Positions 1 through 7,333 of a stretch of 64,000 nucleotides of DNA are shown one piece after another. A program made the translations under genes and the position numbers. The stretch comes from Bin55 sp965220235 (lineage in GTDB: Bacteria; Pseudomonadota; Gammaproteobacteria; Pseudomonadales; Azotimanducaceae): positions 3,162,001 through 3,226,000 of the forward strand of contig OZ244815.1 in the NCBI GenBank assembly GCA_965220235.1, written 5' to 3'. The notes below the pieces were generated by a model, which saw only the letters and a program-made list of their open reading frames with translations, had not been told where the DNA came from and ran no database searches. Each line of letters opens with the position of its first letter. The first letter of the stretch is position 1.

Positions 1-415
1 TGACGGCGAATTGCTGCTCAGAACCCGCAACGTGTTCCGCAACTGCCACGCTTGCGTCGTTGCCAGATTGAATGATGACGCCGCGTAATAGGTCCGAGAA
101 CTTCACACTAGAGTTCGGATCAATGAACATTCGCGAACCTACCGCGCGCCATGCGTTTTCACTTACGACCACATCGTCGTCCATCGCAACTGACCCGGCT
201 TCGATTTCCGCTGCCGCCACGTAACTCGTCATGATTTTCGTCAAGCTAGCCGGTGGGAGTTTCTCGCGACTGTTGTGTTCGAGCAAGATCGTATGCGTTT
301 CGGCGTCCATCAGGACATAACCATTGGCTGCGATCGACGGCGGCGGGGGTAAGATCATTTGAGCGAGAATACCTTGCCCAACTAAACCAACCATCGTCAG
401 CGCGAGAACACGCAT
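1..415 (-). CDS. dacA: D-alanyl-D-alanine carboxypeptidase (PBP5/DacA family), 5' part only
   Basis: Low-molecular-weight penicillin-binding protein that trims the terminal D-Ala from peptidoglycan pentapeptides in the periplasm. The gene runs off the left edge, leaving the first 138 codons. A hydrophobic signal peptide covers about residues 1-19. The catalytic S-x-x-K motif is S57-L-T-K60 and the S-x-N motif is S117-G-N119; the K-T-G motif would lie outside the window. ATG at 415 was chosen because AAAGAG lies 8 bases upstream; an in-frame GTG three codons earlier is possible. In related bacteria dacA directly follows rlpA. Here about 5 kb of insertions separates the two, so dacA is probably cut off from the upstream operon promoter. 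Confidence 0.93.
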   Translation of the reverse strand, partial: MRVLALTMVGLVGQGILAQMILPPPPSIAANGYVLMDAETHTILLEHNSREKLPPASLTKIMTSYVAAAEIEAGSVAMDDDVVVSENAWRAVGSRMFIDPNSSVKFSDLLRGVIIQSGNDASVAVAEHVAGSEQQFAV

Positions 416-777
416 TGATTTCACTCTTTACCTAAACCGCGCGAAAAGCCCCTTCATTCATGGAGTATCTGGACTCGCCCCCTACGTTGGCAAGCTGGAC
501 GGTTTGAACTTGGTGAATTAAGCGATTAGGTACCGTCGTATCTTCGGCTTCATTCAGCGGTTTCTCGACTTGCGTCCCTAACCGCAACAGCCCGTATGGT
601 GTTCGTTCATCGACTCCACATCGGGGAGGCGTGCTTTGATGCACTAACCATGAAACTGGTTTTGTCGATGCCGTCTTGCTGACCCTTAACCCATACCGTG
701 TTCTTAGTCCTGCTCACCTTCGATCAGTTGGCGTATTCAAGCCATGGATGGATGCCTCCTATGGTATCGGTGGCACG
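416..777. other. Non-coding stretch between dacA and the IS21 element; possible group II intron relic
   Basis: I see no convincing gene here. The minus-strand frame of about 70 codons (432-644) resembles no family I know. Read on the minus strand, the segment has a structured-RNA look: short motifs such as GTCGAGAAACCGCTGAATGA (near 560) and GACGGCATCGAC (near 665) resemble phrases I recall from domain I of bacterial group II introns. This is recollection, not an alignment, and no intron reverse transcriptase is present. The dacA promoter must lie here or further upstream. The segment ends in the left arm of a palindrome broken by the IS21 insertion. Confidence 0.3.
772..777. repeat. Left copy of the 6-bp IS21 target-site duplication (GGCACG)
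   Basis: GGCACG lies directly outside the left end of the IS21-like element and recurs directly outside its right end at 2805-2810. A 6-bp duplication is within the range known for IS21-family insertions. It shows that the element arrived by transposition and that the flanks are undisturbed. Confidence 0.9.
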
Positions 778-838
778 TGTCATTGTCAAGTTTAAATGTC
801 CCATTTTTATCAATTTAATTTGTCCCACTTTTGTCAAC

Positions 839-1666
839 TTAATCCTCTGCGGGGGAAGGCGGTGGGAGCGTAGCGACCGCCGCCTTCCCGGCGCTGTTCT
901 GAGCCTGTTGTCGGGATGCCTTGTACTCCCGCATGCGGTAGCTGGCACCCTGGATATTCACGACATGGCAACGATGCAACAGGCGGTCGAGCATGGCGGC
1001 CGCCATCACTTCGTCGCCGACCACACCACCCCATTCCTCGAAGTTCTTGTTGGTGGTCAGAATCATCGAACCTCGTTCATGCCGGGCGTTGACCAGTTGG
1101 AAAAAGAGTCGGCCACCGTCTTCCGACAGCGGCAAGTAGCCGATTTCGTCCACGATCAGCAGCGCCGACCGCATCAGCAATGCCATACGACGCTTGAACG
1201 AACCGTTCTCTTGCGCCTGTCGCAAGGCATCCACGACTTCGACCAAGGTCGTGAAGTACACGCTCCGACCGCTGGCGATCGCCGCGATGGCAAGACTCGT
1301 CGCCAGATGCGTCTTGCCGACCCCCGGCGGTCCGCAGAACACCACGTTCTCGTGGCGCCGGAGAAAACTCAGTTCATGCAGACTTTCGAGCTGCGTCCGA
1401 TCCACACTCGGTTGCAGGCTGAAGTCGAAATCGTCCAGGGTCTTGAAAAAAGGCAGCCGCGAGGTCCGTTGGGCACTGTCCAATCGTCGTTGCACCCGTA
1501 ACGCGAGCTGGGCGTCCAGCAGTTCCTCCAAGGCGTGGGCGACGCTTAGGGCGCCGCCGTCCGCCCGGGCCAGAATATCGTCGACGATCTCGAGGGCGCC
1601 GGGCAACTTGAGGTCGGCCAGCTTGGCCCGGACCCGATCGCGACGGGTCATGGTGACAGCGCTCAT
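839..1666 (-). CDS. istB: IS21-family helper ATPase IstB
   Basis: AAA+ ATPase that works with IstA in target selection and transposition of IS21 elements. The 275-residue protein has Walker A GPPGVGKT at residues 112-119 and Walker B LLIVDE at 169-174, followed by the usual IstB segment with sensor-like ILTTN. It starts with an ATG overlapping the istA stop by 4 bases (ATGA), implying translational coupling, and has full family length. Its C-terminus runs close to the left inverted repeat. Long plus-strand frames over this gene are antisense shadows. Confidence 0.95.
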   Translation of the reverse strand: MSAVTMTRRDRVRAKLADLKLPGALEIVDDILARADGGALSVAHALEELLDAQLALRVQRRLDSAQRTSRLPFFKTLDDFDFSLQPSVDRTQLESLHELSFLRRHENVVFCGPPGVGKTHLATSLAIAAIASGRSVYFTTLVEVVDALRQAQENGSFKRRMALLMRSALLIVDEIGYLPLSEDGGRLFFQLVNARHERGSMILTTNKNFEEWGGVVGDEVMAAAMLDRLLHRCHVVNIQGASYRMREYKASRQQAQNSAGKAAVATLPPPSPAED

Positions 1667-2649
1667 CGGGTCATCTCGTCGTATTCGACCAGGTCGCGAC
1701 GGGCGACTTCGATCCGTGCCACGACCGGCTTCGCAGCAGGCGGTGATGCCGCTACCGGTCGGTAGGGTCTAGGTGCCAACGGTCCCAGCGTTGACGCTTC
1801 GTCCCGTTCGAACCGAACCTGCGGTGCTTCCCCGATCGCACTGCACTTCCGCCGGTTGGCCACATCCTGCAGCCAACGATGCGCTTGGGTGTTGAGATCG
1901 TCGTCGCTGATGAAGGTCCGTCCGTAGTAGAAACTCTGGCGGACGTATCGAATCTGACGTTCGACCTTGCCCTTCGTCTGCGCCCGGTAAGGTCGACAGG
2001 CTCGAACCCGAAAGCCCCAGTGCGCGGCAAAGCGCTGAAACTCCTCGTTCAGCACGAGGGTGCCACCGACCTCGCGACCGTCGGACGTCACCACGGCCTT
2101 CATCTGATCGAACAGCAACTCCGTCGGGACACCGCCGAACGTCGTGAACGCCCGTTCCAGGCCGGTCATCACGGTGGCCATGGTCTGCGATGCGTAAAAC
2201 GACAACCAGAGCAGCCGCGAGTAGCCGAGGACCACCACCAGCGCGTAACGCATTCCCCAAGCGGTTCGAAAGGTGCCGAAATCAACCTGCCCCTGATGCC
2301 CGGGGGGCGTCTCGAACCGCACCACCGGTGCCGGTTCAGAGGTCGGGCGCACGGCGCTGACATACGTCCGAACCTGACCATAGCCGCCGTCGTAACCGGC
2401 GGCTCGAACCTCTTCAAACAGACGTTGCACGGTCAACTCAGGATACGCCTGCAAGCGTGTCCGAATGATGTCCTTGTACGGATCCAGCTTCTGTATCCGC
2501 GGCTTGCGTGGCCGCGGCTTGGGTTCCGTTTCGGTCTGCCACCGCGTCACAGTACGGCGGCTCACCCCTAAGCGTTCCGCCACCGCCGCTTTCGTCAGGC
2601 CCGCTTTAAGCAATGCTTGCATGTCCATATGCGCACTCCAGTCGTACAT
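1663..2649 (-). CDS. istA: IS21-family transposase IstA
   Basis: DDE transposase of 328 residues. An N-terminal helix-turn-helix (about residues 14-37, LLKAG...SRRTVTRW) precedes an integrase-type core. Likely catalytic residues are D123 (in VDFG), D181 (in LLFDQMKAV) and E230 (in KGKVERQ). The ATG at 2649 was chosen because GGAAGGAG lies just upstream; the longer frame from 2676 would need a TTG. IstA of IS21 itself is somewhat longer, but shorter versions occur in the family. All catalytic positions are intact. Confidence 0.94.
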   Translation of the reverse strand: MYDWSAHMDMQALLKAGLTKAAVAERLGVSRRTVTRWQTETEPKPRPRKPRIQKLDPYKDIIRTRLQAYPELTVQRLFEEVRAAGYDGGYGQVRTYVSAVRPTSEPAPVVRFETPPGHQGQVDFGTFRTAWGMRYALVVVLGYSRLLWLSFYASQTMATVMTGLERAFTTFGGVPTELLFDQMKAVVTSDGREVGGTLVLNEEFQRFAAHWGFRVRACRPYRAQTKGKVERQIRYVRQSFYYGRTFISDDDLNTQAHRWLQDVANRRKCSAIGEAPQVRFERDEASTLGPLAPRPYRPVAASPPAAKPVVARIEVARRDLVEYDEMTR

Positions 2650-2804
2650 CGTCTCCTTCCTTGGATCCAACTCCAATCGAGTGAAACGACATCATCTCAT
2701 TCTTGTTGTGTCGCCATCGAGCGTCCGATCGCAACGTCCAAAATGTCCCATATGTGGGACATTTTTTCTTGCCATAAACGGGACAAATTAAGTTGACAAC
2801 AACA

Positions 2805-2810
2805 GGCACG
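2805..2810. repeat. Right copy of the IS21 target-site duplication (GGCACG)
   Basis: Matches 772-777 exactly and abuts the right terminal inverted repeat. Removing the element plus one copy restores a 13-bp-arm perfect inverted repeat, CGGTGGCACGCGC, ATA, GCGCGTGCCACCG, whose right arm lies at 2817-2829. Confidence 0.9.
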
Positions 2811-2998
2811 CGCATAGCGCGTGCCACCGTCGCAAGTTCTGCGTTTGCGGACTATCCACTTCTGGGTTCCGCGTCGCCATTGTAGACGTGACCGTGCAAG
2901 TCGCCGCAGGTTCTGTGTTTCGCGTACTTTGGGGGTGCGGGGGGCAAAGCCCCCGTGAACCGAGGGGATGACCCAAGGAGAAGAAGCGGGGACATGTC
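2811..2998 (-). ncRNA. Candidate bridge-RNA region downstream of the IS1111-type transposase
   Basis: IS110-family recombinases use a bridge RNA encoded in a non-coding end of the element. In the IS1111 group this is expected on the 3' side of the transposase gene. This 188-base stretch is in that place, is rich in inverted repeats, and carries a perfect 6-bp GC stem with an AAA loop at 2940-2954. The function is inferred from position and family only; no target- or donor-binding loops were worked out. Confidence 0.35.
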
Positions 2999-4036
2999 CT
3001 AGCCGATGCGACTTTTCGTGGGATCATAGTCGGTCTGATGCGCCGTGATCGCCCAGGCCACGCGTGCCATGCGATTGGCCAGCGCGACCGCCACCACCAT
3101 CCGAGGTCGTTCAACGAGCATGCGGCGCAACCATGGCGAGAGGTCGTCAGCGGTCTTCCCCGCGGTGTGGCGCAACACCGACATGGCGCCACTGACCAAC
3201 AGGCGTCGCACGTCGCGCTGCCCCATCTTGGTAATGGCCCCGGTACGGTGCTTACCGCCGGTGCTGTGCTCCTTCGGCGTCAGTCCGATCCACGCCGCGA
3301 ATTCGCGACCGTTCTTGAAATCCTTCAACTCCCCCGCGAAGGCAAGCATGGCAAAGGCCGTGATGGGACCGATGCCGGGCACTTGCATGAGCCGTTGCGC
3401 GTCCTCATGCCCCTTGACTTTTTCGTGGATGACGTGCGTGAGCGCGTCGATCTGTTCATCAAGCCGATTCAACATGGTGAACAACGGTTGGAGCGCGACC
3501 GTCACGAGGTCCGGCAACGCGCCTTCCTCCATGTGTTGGCGCAGCTTGTCAACGTTTTGCAGCCCGAGCGCGACCGTGATGCCGAACTCAGTCAGCATGC
3601 CACGAATCGAATTCGCGGTCTGCGTGCGTTGCTTGACGAGCACCTGGCGCGCTCGAAACACCGTTGCCAGTGCTTGCGTGGCTGCCGTTTTGACGGCCAC
3701 GACGCGCATCGTCGGCCGACTGCCCGCCTCGACGATCGCGGCGGCATCGTTGGCGTCGTTCTTTTGCCGTTTCACGTACGGCTTCACATAGAGCGGCGGG
3801 ATCAAGCCGACCGCATGACCCATGCACTGTAATTCACGCCCGAGTTGATGTGCGCCACCACACGCTTCCATGAAGATCTGGCATCGCGGCGCTTGCTCAA
3901 GACTCGACATCAGCTTCTTCCGGGTACACGTCGCCTTGTAGACTGGGTTGCCCGTGGCATCGGCCCCGTGTACGGCAAAACTGTTCTTCGCAATATCAAT
4001 GCCGATGATCTGGCAAGCTTGGAGGTTATGATTCAT
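2999..4036 (-). CDS. IS110-family (IS1111 group) DEDD transposase
   Basis: A 345-residue recombinase with an N-terminal RuvC-like DEDD domain and C-terminal Tnp_20 (transposase IS116/IS110/IS902) domain. Likely catalytic acids are D14 (GIDIAK), E57 (FMEACGG), D94 and D97 (KNDANDAAAI). The helix-hairpin-helix phrase VPGIGPITA and the serine-bearing LTPKEHSTGGKHR stretch mark the C-terminal domain. The FMEACGGAH...VKPYVK wording matches the IS1111 branch rather than classical IS110. ATG at 4036 was chosen because AGGAG lies 7 bases upstream; the longer frame starts 13 codons earlier. It appears intact. Confidence 0.93.
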   Translation of the reverse strand: MNHNLQACQIIGIDIAKNSFAVHGADATGNPVYKATCTRKKLMSSLEQAPRCQIFMEACGGAHQLGRELQCMGHAVGLIPPLYVKPYVKRQKNDANDAAAIVEAGSRPTMRVVAVKTAATQALATVFRARQVLVKQRTQTANSIRGMLTEFGITVALGLQNVDKLRQHMEEGALPDLVTVALQPLFTMLNRLDEQIDALTHVIHEKVKGHEDAQRLMQVPGIGPITAFAMLAFAGELKDFKNGREFAAWIGLTPKEHSTGGKHRTGAITKMGQRDVRRLLVSGAMSVLRHTAGKTADDLSPWLRRMLVERPRMVVAVALANRMARVAWAITAHQTDYDPTKSRIG

Positions 4037-4094
4037 TTCGACTCGCTCCTGTCGTAGTCTTGTGCCTTTGAGCACGTTTTTTTTAGCACCGAAG

Positions 4095-4115
4095 TGCCTT
4101 CCTTGTGGAAAGGCA
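4095..4115 (-). other. Stem-loop upstream of the IS1111 transposase
   Basis: TGCCTT (4095-4100) pairs with AAGGCA (4110-4115), extended by CC/GG around a bulged base and a TTGT loop. It lies in the leader of the transposase gene and could be an end structure of the element or a translational control hairpin. This is a structural observation only. Confidence 0.4.
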
Positions 4116-4235
4116 ATCGTATGCCGTCAGACAGGGGCGAGTCCACTACATCGGGGATGGATTGCACGGCATTGTCCTCTTGTTCATGCTGAAATCCATT
4201 ATGCGCAATGGCTGATTTGTTCTTAAGCTACCGGC

Positions 4236-5453
4236 ATGCAACGACACCAAGCCTTCAAGTACGAACTGCGACCTAACGGCGCGCAGGTGCGACAACTGCG
4301 TCAGTTCGCAGGGTCGTGTCGGTATGTCTTTAACCGTGCATTGGCGTTGCAACAAGCAAGGTATGAGCAAGGTGAAAAACATCTTAACTACGCTGCCCTT
4401 TGCCGCCTATTGACGTCCTGGCGTCATGCGGATGACACCTCGTGGTTGTCAGATGCACCGTCACAAGCGCTCCAGCAAAAACTGAAGGACTTGGATCGCG
4501 CGTACACCCATTTCTTCGCCAAGCGGGCGCAGTTGCCCCGACGCAAGAAACGTGGACGCCGGGACTCCTTCCGTTATCCCGAACCCAAGCAGATCAAACT
4601 GGATCAGGACAACCGGCGTATCTTCCTGCCCAAGCTCGGCTGGATGCGTTATCGCCACAGTCGGAAGGTGCTGGGAACGATCAAGAATGTCACGGTCAGT
4701 GGTTCCTACGACAAGTGGTACGTGTCCATTCAGACCGAACGGGAGGTCGATGTTCCCATACCAACAGGAAACGACGTTGGTATCGATATGGGCGTCAAAC
4801 GATTCGCCACGCTTTCCGATGGCACCTCCTATGCACCGCTCAACAGTTTTCGGAAACATGAGACCGCGCTACGAAAGGCGCAACAAGCGCTGAGCCGCAA
4901 GATCAAGTTCAGCAACAACTGGCATAAGGCCAAGCGCCGTGTTCAGCGTCTGCACACCCGGATCGCCCGCGTCCGCCATGACTACCTCCATAAGACCTCG
5001 ACCACGATCAGCAAAAACCACGCGTTCGTGTGCATTGAGGACTTGCAGGTGGCGAACATGACGAAGTCGGCGCAGGGCACCAGGGAGCAACCAGGAACAC
5101 AGGTCAAGGCGAAATCGGGACTCAACAAGGCCATCCTCGATCAGGGATGGGGTGAGTTTCGACGGCAATTGGAGTACAAGCTGGCGTGGAAAGGTGGACA
5201 TCTGATCGCAGTGCCACCTCAGAACACCAGCCGTACGTGTCCGTCCTGCGGTCATATCGCCAAAGCGAACCGTCAGACACAGGCAGAATTCAAATGCGTG
5301 AGCTGCGGTTATGAAGCCAACGCCGACGTGGTCGGCGCGATCAATGTACTAAGGGCAGGGCATGCCCGGTTCGCCTGTGAAGTGAACGACGATAGTCGTC
5401 AGCAGCAGGAACCCACCGAGGCGACTCAAGCGATGGCTCCATGCCATGCTTGA
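4236..5453 (+). CDS. tnpB: RNA-guided endonuclease TnpB (IS1341/OrfB family)
   Basis: A 405-residue TnpB, the transposon-encoded ancestor of Cas12 nucleases. It has an N-terminal helix-turn-helix OrfB domain (residues 1-50), a beta-barrel region, and a RuvC fold with D184 (GIDMG), E268 (CIEDL) and D364 (NADVVGA). A zinc ribbon has C335, C338, C354 and C357. All catalytic and zinc residues are present, so it is probably functional. Such proteins use an omega RNA from the 3' part of the gene and the right end, and cut DNA matching the sequence next to the element. The C-terminal tail after the RuvC domain is ordinary for the family. Confidence 0.93.
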   Translation: MQRHQAFKYELRPNGAQVRQLRQFAGSCRYVFNRALALQQARYEQGEKHLNYAALCRLLTSWRHADDTSWLSDAPSQALQQKLKDLDRAYTHFFAKRAQLPRRKKRGRRDSFRYPEPKQIKLDQDNRRIFLPKLGWMRYRHSRKVLGTIKNVTVSGSYDKWYVSIQTEREVDVPIPTGNDVGIDMGVKRFATLSDGTSYAPLNSFRKHETALRKAQQALSRKIKFSNNWHKAKRRVQRLHTRIARVRHDYLHKTSTTISKNHAFVCIEDLQVANMTKSAQGTREQPGTQVKAKSGLNKAILDQGWGEFRRQLEYKLAWKGGHLIAVPPQNTSRTCPSCGHIAKANRQTQAEFKCVSCGYEANADVVGAINVLRAGHARFACEVNDDSRQQQEPTEATQAMAPCHA

Positions 5454-5496
5454 GCGCGGTATGAATCCTCTTCCTTTAGGGAGAGGAGGATGTCAA
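5454..5496 (+). ncRNA. Right end of the tnpB element; 3' part of a probable omega RNA
   Basis: TCCTCTTCC (5466-5474), TTTA loop, GGGAGAGGA (5479-5487) form a 9-bp stem with one wobble pair, then GGATGTCAA. This is the usual 3' structure of TnpB-associated omega RNA, whose guide is the chromosomal sequence immediately after the end. Here the guide would begin at about 5497 (TCCTTAATCAATGAGG), inside the 3' end of rlpA. The 5' limit of the RNA is not known. Confidence 0.6.
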
Positions 5497-6254
5497 TCCT
5501 TAATCAATGAGGATCCAAGCTGCAGGTTCGTTGACAACCAATCTGCCACATGGTTCGCATCAGATACCGAGGCGAAGTCACTAATCTTCACGCGATAACG
5601 GTTTTCATATTGATGCGGAATGATCGTCGTACGCAAGTGTCCGAGATTTAGTTCGACTAACCGACTAACTACCGAAACCGCAGCATCTCTACCGTAAACG
5701 TAATTGGTTTCTAACACATAGCTATCGCTAGGTTCAGTCACTAATTCGATGCGGACGGGTCGAGCGACAACATCACCGAATCCAAGTCGCTCTGCTGTCG
5801 CACGAGAGACATCTAATAGATCATCAGAACGGAAAGGACCACGGTCCGTCACACGAACAATCGTCGCTTCACCATTCGCCAGATTTGTAACGCGCAGAAA
5901 AGATGGAATTGGTAAATATCGATGAGCCGCCGTAAGTGCGTTGTTTTCATACCTCACACCGCTCAAAGCCAATCGCTCGTCGAACCTTTCATCTCGCCAA
6001 GATGCGAGCCCCGTAGCCTCGTAATAATCGAGCTTACTCCACGTGCTATAGGACTGTTGGCCAACCTGGTACCGACCATTTCCTCGTAGGTTCAGGCGCT
6101 CCCATCGCACCACTGGTTCGGGATACCAAACAGGATCAGCTGTTGGCGGAGGTTCTTCGACCGGCACTACTTCGACTATATCGACGGGTGGATCTACTGA
6201 GCTGCACCCGGCCATGCCTATTAACGTTACGACCACGAGCAACGACGTCCTCAT
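5493..6254 (-). CDS. rlpA: RlpA-like septal lytic transglycosylase lipoprotein
   Basis: Outer-membrane lipoprotein that cleaves denuded glycan strands at the septum. Residues 1-17 form a lipoprotein signal ending in MAGC (C17). A double-psi beta-barrel spans about 78-165, with H111 (TAAHR) and D137 (DRGPF) as probable catalytic residues; the usual ASG-E segment reads LALSGVRY. A SPOR peptidoglycan-binding domain fills the C-terminus (about 185-253). The start ATG overlaps the mltB stop (ATGA). The stop codon TGA lies within the TGTCAA terminus of the tnpB element, so the insertion has probably replaced the native last codons and stop. The SPOR domain still appears almost complete. Confidence 0.9.
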   Translation of the reverse strand: MRTSLLVVVTLIGMAGCSSVDPPVDIVEVVPVEEPPPTADPVWYPEPVVRWERLNLRGNGRYQVGQQSYSTWSKLDYYEATGLASWRDERFDERLALSGVRYENNALTAAHRYLPIPSFLRVTNLANGEATIVRVTDRGPFRSDDLLDVSRATAERLGFGDVVARPVRIELVTEPSDSYVLETNYVYGRDAAVSVVSRLVELNLGHLRTTIIPHQYENRYRVKISDFASVSDANHVADWLSTNLQLGSSLIKD

Positions 6255-7291
6255 ATTCGAGTTGAAATCGCCTCGGCAATCTCTACAACCGCCTTCGCAT
6301 ACAAACGGCTGATGTTGTACCGAGTGATCACGTAAAAATTGTGGTAACCCAAGAAATAGTGAACAGCACTTTCCGTCTCAAATTGGAAAATCGATGCGTA
6401 TTCGTTATCACGATCGTCTTGTGTGTCTACTCCTAGCGCTTTCCATTCACCTACCGTCTTCGTCGGAATAAGCGAGGAATTTGCTAGTGTGTCAATCGAT
6501 TGCTCGGTTGCATTCAAACCTACTTGCGCAATGACGGGTTCGCCAGCTTCCCAACCGTGATCCTTGAAGTATGCTGCAACACTACCGATCGCATCCACCA
6601 CATTACCCCAAATATCTCGTGCGCCGTCGCCGTCGTAATCGATCGCGAAGTTTCGATAGCTCGACGGAATGAACTGACCATAACCCATCGCGCCCGCGTA
6701 TGAACCGACCAAATCGCCGATCGCAATACTGGAGTCTAGGGTGCCGCCAGCTTCTTCACGTTGACATGCGGCCTCGTGATCAAATGGTTTGATCCTTTCC
6801 TCACAGCTGAGGATAAAAAACTCTTCGAGCTGACCGCGGAAAAACTTCGCACGAGCGGGATAATCGAAACCTAACGTCGTTAGTGCGTCCAGAACGCGAT
6901 AGCTTCCCATAATTCTTCCGTAATTTGTTTCCACCCCGATGATCGCGACAATCACTTCCACTGGAACACCAAACTCCTCCTCTGCTCTCTTTAACGTCTC
7001 CCAGTTCTCCCGCGCAAACTGAACACCATCGTCAATTCGTGTAGCGGTTACAAAAATCTCGCGATAAGCGATCCATGGCTTTTTCTCAGCAGGTCGAGTA
7101 ATTGCGTCGATGATGCTTTGTTGGTAGACCGCTTGATCGAGTACCGATCGAACTTCAGATTCGTCGAAACCGTGCTCGTTCACCATGATGCCGACAAATT
7201 CGTCGACATCTGTTCGATCAGAATAGTCCCCGGCCGCTATGCAAGATGCATACACGAGCAGCGCACAACACACAATTTTTCTGAATTCCAT
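6251..7291 (-). CDS. mltB: Membrane-bound lytic murein transglycosylase B
   Basis: A 346-residue periplasmic enzyme that cuts glycan strands between MurNAc and GlcNAc with 1,6-anhydro product formation. It has an N-terminal signal (residues 1-20, CIAAGD; not a classical lipobox) and an SLT_2 domain. The catalytic glutamate is E121 in GVETNYGR. The phrases AMGYGQFIPSSY and the DGDGARDIWG EF-hand-like loop are typical of MltB. AGGAAG lies 7 bases before the ATG. It sits between rodA and rlpA in the conserved cell-elongation cluster. Confidence 0.94.
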   Translation of the reverse strand: MEFRKIVCCALLVYASCIAAGDYSDRTDVDEFVGIMVNEHGFDESEVRSVLDQAVYQQSIIDAITRPAEKKPWIAYREIFVTATRIDDGVQFARENWETLKRAEEEFGVPVEVIVAIIGVETNYGRIMGSYRVLDALTTLGFDYPARAKFFRGQLEEFFILSCEERIKPFDHEAACQREEAGGTLDSSIAIGDLVGSYAGAMGYGQFIPSSYRNFAIDYDGDGARDIWGNVVDAIGSVAAYFKDHGWEAGEPVIAQVGLNATEQSIDTLANSSLIPTKTVGEWKALGVDTQDDRDNEYASIFQFETESAVHYFLGYHNFYVITRYNISRLYAKAVVEIAEAISTRI

Positions 7292-7333
7292 ATAAAAGCT
7301 TCCTTGCTTTTCTATCCTTCCGGAGTGGACGCT

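Larger units (their letters stand above)
778..2804 (-). mobile_element. Complete IS21-family insertion sequence (istA-istB), 2027 bp
   Basis: The element is bounded by imperfect 25-bp terminal inverted repeats: TGTCATTGTCAAG... reading inward from 778, and TGTTGTTGTCAAC... inward from 2804 on the other strand, both ending in TGTCCC. Variants of the TGTCAA...TGTCCC unit recur just inside the ends (about 810-845 and 2740-2765), as expected of the multiple transposase-binding sites of IS21 ends. It carries overlapping, intact istA and istB, and is flanked by GGCACG duplications, so it looks recent and possibly active. Restoring the target shows it landed in a perfect palindrome. Confidence 0.93.
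2811..4195 (-). mobile_element. IS110-family (IS1111 group) insertion sequence; ends not resolved
   Basis: The transposase at 2999-4036 is flanked by about 190 bases of downstream and 160-200 bases of upstream non-coding DNA, the usual compact arrangement of IS110-family elements. These elements lack classical terminal repeats and leave little or no target duplication, so the limits given are approximate; the left limit is the interrupted palindrome and the right limit the presumed left end of the tnpB element. The downstream part holds a GGGGGC-AAA-GCCCCC hairpin (2940-2954) and two direct repeats, CGCAAGTTCTGCGTTTGCG at 2831-2849 and CGCAGGTTCTGTGTTTCGCG at 2905-2924. Confidence 0.55.
4196..5496 (+). 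mobile_element. IS1341-type element (IS200/IS605 family) with tnpB only
   Basis: No tnpA transposase is present, so mobility would need one in trans. The right end is recognisable: a 9-bp stem with a TTTA loop at 5466-5487, followed by GGATGTCAA, the typical terminal sequence of tnpB elements. A small inverted repeat, CCATT/AATGG at 4196-4211, is a candidate subterminal hairpin of the left end; the true left boundary is not resolved. The element abuts the 3' end of rlpA on the opposite strand. Confidence 0.7.

Noticed and set aside
432..644. Minus-strand 70-codon ORF before dacA
   Set aside because: No recognisable domain, and it lies in a stretch with structured-RNA character.
698..1501. 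Long plus-strand frame over istB
   Set aside because: It is antisense to a clear IstB with Walker motifs; its translation is Arg/His-rich and has no family resemblance.
2940..2954. GGGGGC-AAA-GCCCCC as a classical terminator of the IS1111 gene
   Set aside because: No T-run follows on the minus strand, so an RNA-structure role within the element is at least as likely.
3038..3832. Two long plus-strand frames over the IS1111 transposase
   Set aside because: Antisense shadows of a DEDD transposase with intact catalytic motifs.
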